Below, one piece after another: positions 5,641 through 14,032 of a stretch of 14,032 nt of DNA. Location: assembly GCA_018830405.1 (NCBI GenBank), contig JAHJSF010000112.1, forward strand, positions 1-14,032, written 5' to 3'. Each line of letters begins with the position of its first letter. Positions within the stretch are counted from its first letter, which is position 1. The position numbers and the translations under genes are program-made. Source of the stretch: Nitrospinota bacterium. Lineage in GTDB: Bacteria; Nitrospinota; Nitrospinia; UBA9942; JAHJSF01. A model generated the notes under the pieces. That model saw only the letters and a list, made by a program, of their open reading frames with translations. It had not been told where the DNA came from and searched no databases.

Positions 5641-7865
5641 TACCTCTTGTAGTCACACTCTTTATTGGGACATTCTATGGAAGGCTCCCCCCCTCTGCTC
5701 TGTTTCTCTATAAGAAATGGATTGCCGCACTCCGGACACTTTTCGGCCACCGGTTTTGTCCATGAGGCAAATTTACACTCCGGATACTTGCTGCAGCCAT
5801 AGAAGACTTTCCCCCTCTTGGAGCGTTTCTCCACAACCTCCCCTTCACAGCCGTCGAGAGGACACTTGATGCCGGAACCGATGGCCATGGTTGATTTACA
5901 TTCAGGGTAGTTGGAACAGGCTAGGAATTTGCCATAGCGCCCCCGTTTGACTATCATATCCGAACCGCATTTATCGCACTTCTTGTCAGACTTCTCCGGT
6001 TCTTCTATCTTGTCCCCCTCCTCCGATATATGCTTGGTGCTCTTACATTCCGGGTAATTTGTGCAGGCCAGGAATTTACCAAAACGCCCCCATTTGATAA
6101 CCATCGGGCTGCCGCACTTTTCGCATACCTCCGAGGTCTCCTCTACCTTAGCCTTAACATCTTCCATCTCCACTTCGGCCTTCTTGAGATCTTTCTCGAA
6201 GGGGGTATAAAAATCTTTAAGGGCAACAACCCAATCCTTATTCCCCTGCTCTATCTGGTCTAATTCCTCCTCCATCTTGGCGGTAAACTCAACATTCAAA
6301 ACCCTAGAGAAGCTCTTGGTTAGGAGATTAGAGATCAGAGTCCCCAATTTGGTCGGATGTATCCTCCGTTCTTCAATGGCCACATAAGTCCTTTCGACAT
6401 TGGTCGATATTATGGTGGCATAGGTACTCGGGCGGCCTATCCCCTTATCCTCAAGTTCTTTGATGAGTGTTGCCTCGGTGTAGCGTGGAGGGGGTTTGGT
6501 AAAATGCTGCTGGGGGATAATCTCTTTCAAGGTCAGTTTCTCCCCTTCGGCCAGTTCCGGCAACAACCCTTCTTTATCCTCGCTGGTATCGTCTGCCTCT
6601 TCGTTGTATATGGCGGTAAAACCGGGGAACCTCATAATCATTCCATTGGCCCGGAAGAGAAGGTTGTTAACTGTAATATCAACCGCCGTCACGTCAAAGA
6701 CGGCCGGTTCCATCTGCGAGGCCACAAACCTGTTCCATATCAATTGATACAGGGCAGCCGCATCTTTTTCCAGATATTGGGATACCTTGGCTGGGGTATT
6801 AAAGACAGAGGTTGGGCGGATTGCCTCGTGACCATCTTGGGCCGACTTTTTAGATTTAAACCTTCTGGCTTGAGGGGGAAGGTAGGCCTCGCCATAAACC
6901 TCTTTTATATAGGCCCTGGCCTCATCAAGGGCAACCTCGGATATGCGGGTAGAATCGGTTCTCATATAGGTTATAAGACCGGCCGTTCCCCCCTCCCCTA
7001 TGTTCATCCCCTCATACAATTTTTGGGCAATCGCCATCGTCCGCTTGGCTGAAAATCTAAACCGGCGCGAGGCGTCCTGCTGAAGGGTACTGGTGATAAA
7101 TGGGGGGTAAGGATTCTTCTTCCGCTCCTTCTTCTCTACCTGAGAGACGACAAATGGGGAACCATCTATCTGCTTAAGGATAGAATCGCTCTCTTCCTTG
7201 TTCTTAATCTCAGCCTTTTTACCGGCAATCTTAAATAGCTTGGCCTCAAACGGAGGGGGTTCTTTGGCATCAAGATTGGCGGTTATTGACCAATACTCTT
7301 CAGGTTTAAAGGCATCTATCGCCTTTTCCCGCTCACATATCAGATAGAGGGCAACCGACTGCACCCGGCCGGCCGAGAGTCCGTAACGAACCTTCTTCCA
7401 AAGCATGGGGCTTATCTTATAGCCGACGAGACGGTCCAATATCCTTCTGGCCTGTTGGGCGTTTACCCGATGCACATCTATCTTGATAGGGTTTTCAATG
7501 GCCTCCTTTACGGCGTTTTTGGTTATCTCGTTGAAGAGGACCCTGTAGATTGGTTTTTTCTCCTGCTTCTCCAGCTCATTGGCGATATGCCAGGCAATGG
7601 CCTCCCCTTCCCTATCAGGGTCCTGGGCCAGGTAAATTCTATCCGATTTCTTGGCTGTATCGCGTAACTCTTTGAGTATCTTACCTTTACCTTTTATAGT
7701 TATATAGTCGGGGGCAAAATTATTCTCTATGTCAATGCCTAATTTAGCCTTGGGGAGGTCCTTGACATGCCCAACGGAGGCCTTAACAATAAAGTTTTTC
7801 CCCAGATATTTTTTTATCGTATTGGCCTTGGCCGGTGACTCAACAATAACAAAAGATTTACCCAT
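5640..7865 (-). CDS. topA: DNA topoisomerase I (type IA)
   Basis: This enzyme relaxes negatively supercoiled DNA by cutting and passing single strands in the cytoplasm. The 741-residue protein starts with a Toprim domain (VIVESPAKA with Glu9; DPDREGE with Asp82, Asp84 and Glu86), followed by the type IA core with the catalytic Tyr300 in LITYMRTDSTRIS. The C-terminus carries four four-cysteine zinc-ribbon repeats at about 581-607, 630-656, 668-697 and 710-737, ending in a short basic tail. The length is in the normal bacterial range and the frame is intact. The start at 7865 has AGGA a few nt upstream and lies 11 nt after dprA; the dprA-topA order is widespread in bacteria. The stop overlaps the ahbD start. 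The protein appears complete and active. Confidence 0.97.
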   Translation of the reverse strand: MGKSFVIVESPAKANTIKKYLGKNFIVKASVGHVKDLPKAKLGIDIENNFAPDYITIKGKGKILKELRDTAKKSDRIYLAQDPDREGEAIAWHIANELEKQEKKPIYRVLFNEITKNAVKEAIENPIKIDVHRVNAQQARRILDRLVGYKISPMLWKKVRYGLSAGRVQSVALYLICEREKAIDAFKPEEYWSITANLDAKEPPPFEAKLFKIAGKKAEIKNKEESDSILKQIDGSPFVVSQVEKKERKKNPYPPFITSTLQQDASRRFRFSAKRTMAIAQKLYEGMNIGEGGTAGLITYMRTDSTRISEVALDEARAYIKEVYGEAYLPPQARRFKSKKSAQDGHEAIRPTSVFNTPAKVSQYLEKDAAALYQLIWNRFVASQMEPAVFDVTAVDITVNNLLFRANGMIMRFPGFTAIYNEEADDTSEDKEGLLPELAEGEKLTLKEIIPQQHFTKPPPRYTEATLIKELEDKGIGRPSTYATIISTNVERTYVAIEERRIHPTKLGTLISNLLTKSFSRVLNVEFTAKMEEELDQIEQGNKDWVVALKDFYTPFEKDLKKAEVEMEDVKAKVEETSEVCEKCGSPMVIKWGRFGKFLACTNYPECKSTKHISEEGDKIEEPEKSDKKCDKCGSDMIVKRGRYGKFLACSNYPECKSTMAIGSGIKCPLDGCEGEVVEKRSKRGKVFYGCSKYPECKFASWTKPVAEKCPECGNPFLIEKQSRGGEPSIECPNKECDYKR

Positions 7866-7876
7866 CCTATTCCTAT

Positions 7877-8968
7877 CTATGATTTAAATATCGATCCGGA
7901 CATCTTCCTAACCAACCCTTTGATTTCCAGTTTTAGGAGTATAGCAGATACCCTCCCCGCTGGCAAATTAGAGACTTCTATAAGATTGTCTATATCAATA
8001 CCATCATCAGGTATAAAGTTATAGAGATTTTTTTCCTCGTCGGTCAGCTCTATATTCTCTCTTCTCTCCCCTTTTTTCCCCTCAAGTGATATTTTCAGGG
8101 AGGCAGAAAACTCCTCTATGACATCGTCGGCATCCTCGACAAGCTTAGCCCCCATCTTGATTAGGCGGTTTGTTCCTCTGCTCTTGGCCGATGAAACAGG
8201 CCCTGGGACGGCAAAAACATCTCGTCCCTGTTCAAGGGCATAGTTGGCGGTTATTATGGCCCCGCTCTTTTCGGCGGCCTCGACCACAATCGTTCCGGTA
8301 GTCAACCCGCTGATAATCCGGTTCCTCCTGGGGAAGTTCATCCTTTCCGGTTGGCACCCCATCGGGAATTCGCTGATAATGGCTCCGTTTTTTATAATCT
8401 CTTTGGCCAGTTCCCTATTCTCAGAGGGATATATAATATCTAAGCCTGAACCGAGAACGGCGATAGTCCTCCCCCCGCTTTTGAGCGACGAGGTGTGGGC
8501 AATGGTGTCTATCCCTCGGGCAAAACCGCTGACAACCGTTACCCCCCTTTCAGCCAATCCCTTGGCTAAACGCTCCGTCATGGTTCTTCCGTAAGGAGTT
8601 GGGAGGCGGGAACCGACTATGGCAATTGATATCCTGTCATCATCCTTGAACTCCCCCTTTTTGTAAAGTATTACAGGGGGGGCGTATATCTCCCTTAGCC
8701 TGGCAGGGTAACCGGCATCTTCGATAGTAACAATATCAACTCCGCATCTCTCCGCCTTCTCCTTTTCCTGCTGAACCTCTATATCCCAATTAAAGGAGAG
8801 TATATTACGGGCGGTATCGCTCCTGACCCCTTCAATAGCAGTAACCTCTTCCAGAGGGGCGGAGATAAGTAAATCGCGGGAAGGATATCTTTTGGCGATC
8901 CTCAGGGCAAGTATCGGGCCTACCCCATTTATCAGGGAAAGACCAAGGTAGAAGTCTCTTCTATTCAT
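7877..8968 (-). CDS. dprA: DNA processing protein DprA/Smf
   Basis: DprA binds incoming single-stranded DNA and loads RecA during natural transformation; many non-competent bacteria also carry it. The 363-residue protein has an N-terminal helix-hairpin-helix-like segment (ING-VGPILALRIAKRYP, then TAIEGV at 43-48), a Rossmann-type core with IAIVGSR (115-121), SGFARGIDT (147-155), GSGLDIIYPSEN (173-184), FPRRNRIISGL (212-222) and VPGPVSS (254-260), and a C-terminal winged helix at about 308-363. All three parts of the long DprA form are present. The ribosome site (AAAAGA) is weak. It lies 31 nt after the oppD-like gene and 11 nt before topA, within a continuous minus-strand run. Transformation genes such as comEC are not in the window, so competence itself cannot be inferred. 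Confidence 0.95.
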   Translation of the reverse strand: MNRRDFYLGLSLINGVGPILALRIAKRYPSRDLLISAPLEEVTAIEGVRSDTARNILSFNWDIEVQQEKEKAERCGVDIVTIEDAGYPARLREIYAPPVILYKKGEFKDDDRISIAIVGSRLPTPYGRTMTERLAKGLAERGVTVVSGFARGIDTIAHTSSLKSGGRTIAVLGSGLDIIYPSENRELAKEIIKNGAIISEFPMGCQPERMNFPRRNRIISGLTTGTIVVEAAEKSGAIITANYALEQGRDVFAVPGPVSSAKSRGTNRLIKMGAKLVEDADDVIEEFSASLKISLEGKKGERRENIELTDEEKNLYNFIPDDGIDIDNLIEVSNLPAGRVSAILLKLEIKGLVRKMSGSIFKS

Positions 8969-8999
8969 ATCTTTTTAATAGAATAAATTTGAAAGATTC

Positions 9000-9968
9000 T
9001 CAGCCCGCAAACCAACAGGCTGCATAGTGCCCCTCCCCTCCCTCTTCCAGAGGGGGAATTGTCTTATGACATATATCCTGGGCCTTGTGGCAGCGGTTAG
9101 AGAAACGGCATCCTGTGGGGAGATTATATAGGTTTGGAACGGAACCGGCTATAGTCTTAAGCATTCCTCCGGTAGCCTCACCCCTCCCTGGTATAGATTC
9201 CAGAAGCCCCGCCGTGTAGGGGTGGGCAGGTTTTGAAAATATATCGGTCACCCTCCCCTTCTCCACAACTCCCCCCGCATACATAACGATAATATCTTTG
9301 GCCGATTCAGCCAAGAGACCAAGGTCGTGGGTGATAAGTATCAACGAGGAATCGAATTCTGTTTTGAGTTCGTCCATAAGATCCATTATCTGGGCCTGTA
9401 TGGTAACATCGAGCGCGGTGGTTGGTTCATCGGCGATAACCACCTTGGGGCTAAGGGCCAGGGCCATGGCAATAACCACCCTCTGCCTCATCCCCCCGCT
9501 GAGCTGGTGGGGATAATCATCTCCCCGTATCGCGGGGTCGGCTATCCCCACCCTTTTAAGCATATCTACGGCTCGTTCTTTGGCCTCTTCTCTCCCACAA
9601 ACGCTGTGTATTGTGCAGAGCTCGGCAATCTGGTCTTTAATCTTAAAGAGGGGGTTTAAGGCGGTCATAGGCTCCTGAAATATCATGGAAATCTCTTTCC
9701 CCCGAATAGCCCTATCCTCTTCCTCTTTCATGGCCAGGATATCTCTATCCTCAAACCAGACCTCTCCCTCTACTATCCGTCCGGGGGGAGTAATAAGACG
9801 CAATATAGATAGGGCGGTTACACTTTTACCGCAGCCAGATTCACCGACGATGCCAAGGGTTTCTCCCTTGGACAGATTAAAGCTTACCCCGTCAACCGCC
9901 TTTGATACCCCCTTAGAGGTTTCAAAGTTTACCTTTAGCCCCTCAACCCGAAGTATGGGACGACTCAT
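9000..9968 (-). CDS. Peptide ABC transporter ATPase, OppD/DppD type
   Basis: This ATPase subunit would power an oligopeptide or dipeptide importer at the inner face of the inner membrane. The 322-residue protein has Walker A GESGCGKS (42-49), Q-loop Gln98, signature LSGGM (156-160), Walker B VVIADE (176-181), D-loop ALD and H-loop His214. It ends with the oligopeptide-transporter C-terminal extension. That extension contains Cys287, Cys293, Cys300 and Cys318, the spacing linked in OppD/OppF-type proteins to an iron-sulfur cluster. The start overlaps the upstream transporter stop (ATGA), with a G-rich ribosome site. No permease, binding protein or OppF partner lies on either side, so the rest of the importer must be elsewhere or the protein has been recruited to another permease. 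The substrate is unknown. Confidence 0.92.
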   Translation of the reverse strand: MSRPILRVEGLKVNFETSKGVSKAVDGVSFNLSKGETLGIVGESGCGKSVTALSILRLITPPGRIVEGEVWFEDRDILAMKEEEDRAIRGKEISMIFQEPMTALNPLFKIKDQIAELCTIHSVCGREEAKERAVDMLKRVGIADPAIRGDDYPHQLSGGMRQRVVIAMALALSPKVVIADEPTTALDVTIQAQIMDLMDELKTEFDSSLILITHDLGLLAESAKDIIVMYAGGVVEKGRVTDIFSKPAHPYTAGLLESIPGRGEATGGMLKTIAGSVPNLYNLPTGCRFSNRCHKAQDICHKTIPPLEEGGEGHYAACWFAG

Positions 9969-11242
9969 GCCCCCCCTTCCCCTTCTTTCCCTTTGATAGG
10001 CTCTATCCGGCTCATCTTAATCTTGTTTATATGCCGGGCGTCAGATTCAAGCACCTGAAAAAGTAACCCCCCATCCTCCAAAGTCTCCCCCTTGGCCGGT
10101 ATCTTCTGCATTTTGTCTGTCAAAAAACCGCCTATCGTTTCATAATCCCCTTCCGGTATCTCAATATCGAGTTCTTCTTGTATTGAGTCTATCTCCATTT
10201 TTCCTTCGATAAGAATGGAGCCATCGGGGAGTTTTTTAAAGAGGGCATTGTCCCCTTCTTCATCATACTCATCCTCAATCTCTCCGACAATCTCCTCCAG
10301 CATATCCTCTATCGTCACCACCCCGGTTGTTCCCCCATACTCGTTAACCACGACGGCCATGGCAATACCAAGTTCTTGAAGTTCTTTAAGGAGGGTCTTG
10401 ACCTGCTTTGTTTTAGGGACAAAATAGGCCGGAGTAACCAGGGAGCTGATATCCCCTTCCTTATCCCTATTCTTTATCAGATCGGAGTATCTTAATATAC
10501 CGAAGATATTGCAGCCCCTATCCTTATAGACCGGTATTCTCGAATATTGGCTCTCCATAAAGACCTTTCGGGCCAAGCTTATTGAGCTGTTTTCATTTAG
10601 GGTAACCAGGTTTATCAGGGGAACCATACATTCCCTAACCGTTGTCTCTCCAAACTCAAATATATTATGAATCATCTTTATCTCATCCTCGGGGAGGTCG
10701 AGACGTTTTCCCCCTAGGAGAAGAATCTGTATCATTTCCTCCCTCGACATGAAGTGCTCGGCATTATTCTCCTTGCCGGTGATAAGGTAGATTAAAAAAT
10801 TGGTAGCCTTTGAGGTTATGTAGAGGAGCGGAGAAAAAATATGTTTGGCTATACTTATGGGGTAGATCATGATGTAGGCCAAGGTATCGGCATATTCCTG
10901 AAATATACTCTTGGGGATAATTTCACCGACCAATAATATTATGGGGGACATAATAAGGGTCGCATAGAGTTCTCCTCTGTGACCATATCTTGAAACCAGG
11001 GTAACAGTCGCCACCGAAACGGCAATGACAACCGCCAGGTTAGTCCCTGTGGCGGTGGTTCCAAATATCTCCTCCGGGTCTTTGAGCATCTTGTCCACCT
11101 TGGCGGCCGATTTTGAGCCGGCCTCAACCTTTAGGCGCAACTTAATCCTATCGACCGATATGAGAGATATCTCAGAACCGGAAAAAAAGCTCTCAAAGAT
11201 AAGACAGACAATAATAATTATGACAGCAATCGCCACGCTCAT
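9965..11242 (-). CDS. CNNM/CorC-type membrane protein (second of tandem pair)
   Basis: The family is linked to Mg2+ or other divalent metal transport or efflux and was long labelled hemolysin-related. The 425-residue protein has a DUF21/CNNM membrane domain over about residues 1-155 (SGSEISLIS at 21-29, GTNLAVVIA at 66-74, GEIIPKS at 106-112), a pair of CBS domains at about 204-320 (SRIPVYKD, EYGGTTGVVTIEDMLEE) and a C-terminal CorC_HlyC domain at about 335-412. The charged tail (KGKEGEGGA) is species specific. The start overlaps the stop of the upstream paralogue (ATGA) and the stop overlaps the next gene (ATGA). It shares the architecture of its neighbour but its membrane-motif sequence has diverged, so the two are paralogues, not a recent duplication. 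Ion specificity cannot be read from the sequence. Confidence 0.93.
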   Translation of the reverse strand: MSVAIAVIIIIVCLIFESFFSGSEISLISVDRIKLRLKVEAGSKSAAKVDKMLKDPEEIFGTTATGTNLAVVIAVSVATVTLVSRYGHRGELYATLIMSPIILLVGEIIPKSIFQEYADTLAYIMIYPISIAKHIFSPLLYITSKATNFLIYLITGKENNAEHFMSREEMIQILLLGGKRLDLPEDEIKMIHNIFEFGETTVRECMVPLINLVTLNENSSISLARKVFMESQYSRIPVYKDRGCNIFGILRYSDLIKNRDKEGDISSLVTPAYFVPKTKQVKTLLKELQELGIAMAVVVNEYGGTTGVVTIEDMLEEIVGEIEDEYDEEGDNALFKKLPDGSILIEGKMEIDSIQEELDIEIPEGDYETIGGFLTDKMQKIPAKGETLEDGGLLFQVLESDARHINKIKMSRIEPIKGKEGEGGA

Positions 11243-12534
11243 GACTCTTTCCCTTCTTCCCCGGCGATATTCTCAGCCGCAGAGGGATTACGTTTCAAGA
11301 GTATGCTGTCCAACCTATGTTTCTTCATCTTACGGACAGTCAAAAGGTAGCTGCCTATTTTGATACTCTCTCCTATCTTAGGGACACGCCCTATAGAGTC
11401 GAAGACAAATCCGCCGACCGTATCAAAATCTTCATTAGGTATAGTAAGGTTGAATTGTTCATTAAACTCCTCTATGTCTGTCTTGGCTGAGACCGTATAA
11501 CTCCCTCCTCCCAGGTCGACTATATCCTTCTCATCCTTACGGTATTCCCCCTCAATCTCTCCAAAGAGTTCTTCAAGGAGGTCCTCCAAGGTCACAATAC
11601 CGGCCACCCCCCCATGTTCGTCAAGGACAACGGCCAGATGTACCTTCCGGCTCAAAAGGTCACTCAGGGCATCGTTAACCTTTTTTGACTCAGGTATCAT
11701 AAGAGGGGGATGAAGCATATCTTTTATGTGTCCCGGGGAACCATTTTCTATATAGCCAAGTATCTCCCTCGTATAAAGTATGCCGACTATGTTGTCTATC
11801 TCATCCTTGTAGATAGGTATCCTTGAATAAAAATTATTCGATATCTTGTCTATGACCAATTCAATCGGTTCATCAACCGAAAGGGAAAATATGTCGGTGC
11901 GTGGTATCATGACCTCTGAGACAGATATGTCTCCCATGCCGAATACCCCTTGTATCATCTCCTTCTCTGCAGCCGGCAGTACCCCCCCCTCTTCCCCCAT
12001 ATCTATCAGGGTAATAATCTCCTGATCCGATGTTGAAGGCTCCCTTGATATGTCTCTAACGCCAAAGAGTGAAACAAAGGAATTGGCCACCTTGGTAATA
12101 AGATATTGTAAGGGTCCCAAAACGATTACAAACCAGTGTAGGTATGGGGCGGCCGAGAAGGCAAACTTCTCCGAGTTGCTTATTCCATAAGTTTTTGGGG
12201 TTATTTCGCCGAATATCATTAAGAGCAACAGGCTGATAAGGGTAGTCGCAATGTAGGGGGAGGAACCTAAAATCTTTATCATCAGAGAGGTAACCACGGC
12301 AACCAGGGCAACATTGACAAACTCGTTCCCGATATAGATGGTCACCATAAGTTTGCGGGGTCTGGATAGGAGTTGACTCACCAACCTCCCTCTCTTCTTT
12401 CCATCCTCACGCATGGTCTCCAACTTGAGGCCTGAAATGGAAAAGAAGGCCGCCTCGCAGGCGGAAAAGAAGGCGGATAGGAACAACAAAAAACAGATAA
12501 GAATAATGCGAAACAGAATATGGTTATCTATCAT
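11239..12534 (-). CDS. CNNM/CorC-type membrane protein (first of tandem pair)
   Basis: This 431-residue protein has a DUF21/CNNM membrane domain over about residues 1-155 with the classic SACEAAFFS (24-32), IGNEFVNVA (68-76) and GEITPKT (109-115). CBS domains follow at about 207-327 (SRIPIYKDE, DEHGGVAGIVTLEDLLEE), then a CorC_HlyC domain at about 338-412. Four membrane helices are expected with the CBS pair in the cytoplasm, where these domains sense adenine nucleotides in relatives. It is the first gene of the minus-strand run, about 52 nt downstream of the predicted transcription start. No clear Shine-Dalgarno sequence precedes ATG 12534 (TTTTCCTCTTT), which is odd for a leading gene. Substrate is probably Mg2+ or another divalent cation, by family only. 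Confidence 0.93.
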   Translation of the reverse strand: MIDNHILFRIILICFLLFLSAFFSACEAAFFSISGLKLETMREDGKKRGRLVSQLLSRPRKLMVTIYIGNEFVNVALVAVVTSLMIKILGSSPYIATTLISLLLLMIFGEITPKTYGISNSEKFAFSAAPYLHWFVIVLGPLQYLITKVANSFVSLFGVRDISREPSTSDQEIITLIDMGEEGGVLPAAEKEMIQGVFGMGDISVSEVMIPRTDIFSLSVDEPIELVIDKISNNFYSRIPIYKDEIDNIVGILYTREILGYIENGSPGHIKDMLHPPLMIPESKKVNDALSDLLSRKVHLAVVLDEHGGVAGIVTLEDLLEELFGEIEGEYRKDEKDIVDLGGGSYTVSAKTDIEEFNEQFNLTIPNEDFDTVGGFVFDSIGRVPKIGESIKIGSYLLTVRKMKKHRLDSILLKRNPSAAENIAGEEGKES

Positions 12535-12759
12535 AAAGAGGAAAATTGGCCAGCACTGTAAATACTAATGTTTAAGGGTTAAATATTGCTTAATTTATAG
12601 CATGGTGAGGTGCTGTTTACAATCACTTTTTTATTGGGGCAGTTTGATGTAGAATACTGAGTGCTTAATTGCCTAAATCTTGCTGTAGTCGACCGGCCTT
12701 TGGCAACTAAACACTAGACATGGCTTGCGGTTAGAAGATTTAGACGGCAAAAGAAATCC
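12535..12759. other. Divergent intergenic region between CNNM operon and glgC
   Basis: This 225-base region holds the minus-strand promoter described separately and must also carry the plus-strand promoter of glgC. A weak plus-strand candidate -10 TAGAAT lies at 12650-12655, with no convincing -35. I see no RNA gene or short ORF here. Confidence 0.5.
12594..12622 (-). promoter_or_regulatory. Sigma70-type promoter for the CNNM-to-ahbD operon
   Basis: On the minus strand, -35 TTGTAA (12622-12617, 4 of 6) and -10 TATAAA (12599-12594, 5 of 6) are separated by exactly 17 nt. The expected start near 12586 gives a leader of about 52 nt before ATG 12534. Confidence 0.6.
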
Positions 12760-14032
12760 ATGCTCTTCAACTATGAGAGAACTATATTGAATAAAGTTGT
12801 CACCAACAGGGGGAAAGAGAGCCGCATTCTGGCCATGATAATGGCCGGAGGAAAAGGAGAACGACTATACCCCCTTACCTGCGAACGGACCAAGCCGGCT
12901 GTCCCCTTCGGAGGCAAATATAGAATTATAGACTTTGTCCTCTCTAACTTTATCAACTCCGGTATCTATTCTATATATGTCTTGGCCCAGTTTAAATGCC
13001 AATCCCTTATCCAACACCTTCAGGATGGCTGGCGGTTCGGCGGCCTCTTACACGATCATTTTATAACCCCCGTCCCTGCCCAGATGAGACGCGGGAAGGA
13101 GTGGTATTTGGGAACCGCCGATGCTATACATCAAAATATAAACTTGGTGGAAAAATTCGACGGAGAGATAATCGCCGTCTTCGGAGCCGACCATGTCTAC
13201 CGAATGGATATAAGGCAGATGGCCGACTTTCATCTGCGCAAGAAGGGGCACGCCACGGTTTCGGTTCTGTCTGTCCCTATATCTGAGGCCAAACATTTCG
13301 GGGTAATAGCCGTTGATGAAACCATGAGAATAATAGGGTTTGAGGAAAAACCGAAACACCCTACCCCAATGCCTAAAAATAAGGACCTGGCCCTTGTCTC
13401 TATGGGAAACTATCTTTTTAATAAAGACTTCCTCATAGATATCTTAAAGCATGATGCCGCCCACGGCCACGAGGGTGCACATGATTTCGGGAAGGATATT
13501 CTGCCAAGGATTCATAAGCAATATCCGATATACGCCTACGACTTTAAAAAGAATCGTGTCCCGGGGGTAAATAAAACAGAAGAGGTAGGATATTGGAGGG
13601 ATGTCGGAACCATAGGGGCCTACTGGGAGGCCAATATGGACCTGCGCAACATAACCCCCAATTTTGATCTCTACAATCATCTATGGCCCCTCAAGACCTC
13701 AAGCTATAGCTACCCGCCGGCCAAACTCGGTTTTGATTCCAGCGGGAGAAAGGGGATGGCCATAAATTCCCTTGTATCGGACGGTTCGGCCATATTGGGG
13801 GGGAAGGTTCAAGACTCGATCATAGGGAGGAATGTTCTGATAAAGGGGGATGCGGCCGTAATTAACTCTATCATTATGGATAATGTTGTAATCGGAGAGG
13901 GATGTAAAATCAATATGGCCATCATAGATAAGGGGACCGTAATCCCGGACGGAACCATCATAGGCTATGATCTGAGCAACGACCGAAAAAAGTATTTTGT
14001 GGATGAAGATTCCCGCATAATAGTTGTTTCCA
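12760..14032 (+). CDS. glgC: Glucose-1-phosphate adenylyltransferase (right end beyond window)
   Basis: GlgC makes ADP-glucose from glucose-1-phosphate and ATP, the committed step of bacterial glycogen synthesis, in the cytoplasm; the enzyme is usually allosterically controlled. The protein has the nucleotide-binding loop MAGGKGERLYPLT with the motif TKPAVPFGGKYRIIDF, then PAQMRRGKEWYLGTADA, the substrate-site FGADHVYRMD, EKP, ASMGNYLF-like SMGNYLF, SHDFGKD-like AHDFGKD and YWRDVGTIGAYWEAN, and a left-handed beta-helix-like C-terminus. The frame is still open at the edge; about ten residues should remain. The start is uncertain: ATG 12760 has no clear ribosome site and gives 27 residues before the loop, whereas TTG 12787 has GAGAGA 6 nt upstream and gives 18 residues, and ATG 12835 is too close to the loop. 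The upstream frame closes at TAG 12715. It is transcribed away from the CNNM operon. Confidence 0.95.
   Translation, partial: MLFNYERTILNKVVTNRGKESRILAMIMAGGKGERLYPLTCERTKPAVPFGGKYRIIDFVLSNFINSGIYSIYVLAQFKCQSLIQHLQDGWRFGGLLHDHFITPVPAQMRRGKEWYLGTADAIHQNINLVEKFDGEIIAVFGADHVYRMDIRQMADFHLRKKGHATVSVLSVPISEAKHFGVIAVDETMRIIGFEEKPKHPTPMPKNKDLALVSMGNYLFNKDFLIDILKHDAAHGHEGAHDFGKDILPRIHKQYPIYAYDFKKNRVPGVNKTEEVGYWRDVGTIGAYWEANMDLRNITPNFDLYNHLWPLKTSSYSYPPAKLGFDSSGRKGMAINSLVSDGSAILGGKVQDSIIGRNVLIKGDAAVINSIIMDNVVIGEGCKINMAIIDKGTVIPDGTIIGYDLSNDRKKYFVDEDSRIIVVS

Noticed and set aside
6357-7052. 231-codon plus-strand ORF
   Set aside because: It is antisense to the topA core, its sequence looks like the complement of conserved topA motifs, and the composition is not protein-like.
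12535-12759. tRNA or small RNA in the divergent region
   Set aside because: No cloverleaf-like arms, TTCGA-type loop or terminator are visible.
12996-13286. Plus- and minus-strand ORFs overlapping the start of glgC
   Set aside because: The glgC frame has clear catalytic motifs through the same stretch; the others are shadows.

Overview
The window suggests a Gram-negative bacterium, probably anaerobic. It encodes a lipobox-bearing lipoprotein and an RTX protein of the kind exported by type I secretion. It also carries the siroheme-dependent heme enzyme AhbD, which is typical of sulfate reducers, archaea and several deep-branching anaerobic bacterial phyla. The phylum cannot be settled from this sequence. 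Every gene except the one at the right edge lies on the minus strand.

Region 1 (1-3594) is accessory. A lipoprotein with a TolB-like beta-propeller (3594-2353) precedes a large RTX-type calcium-binding protein (2296 to beyond the left edge). The RTX protein begins with what looks like a phospholipase A2-type active site (Ca loop, HDxxY, later Asp). It continues with an EF-hand-like Asp-rich block and ends in RTX nonapeptide modules, at least one of which has been duplicated. A strong promoter (3768-3740) points at this pair, but a terminator-like hairpin sits inside its leader.

Region 2 (3595-4602) is a 476-bp repeat-rich spacer (3595-4070) with two copies of a CAC(A/G)GAT-type repeat and two palindromes. 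It is followed by a two-gene DUF4258/DUF2283 cassette (4477-4071) that resembles a small toxin-antitoxin-like pair and has its own promoter candidate.

Region 3 (4603-12534) is a tightly packed six-gene minus-strand run. In transcription order it holds two tandem CNNM/CorC-type transporters, a solitary OppD-like peptide ABC ATPase, dprA, topA and ahbD. Junctions are ATGA, ATGA, 31 nt, 11 nt and TAATG, so this is very probably one operon. A good sigma70-type promoter lies at 12622-12594. The genes span Mg/metal transport, peptide uptake, DNA uptake/recombination, supercoiling and heme synthesis, so the grouping looks like a housekeeping superoperon rather than one pathway.

Region 4 (12535-14032) is a divergent intergenic region followed by glgC (ADP-glucose pyrophosphorylase, glycogen synthesis) on the plus strand. 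The gene runs off the right edge only a few residues short of its expected end.
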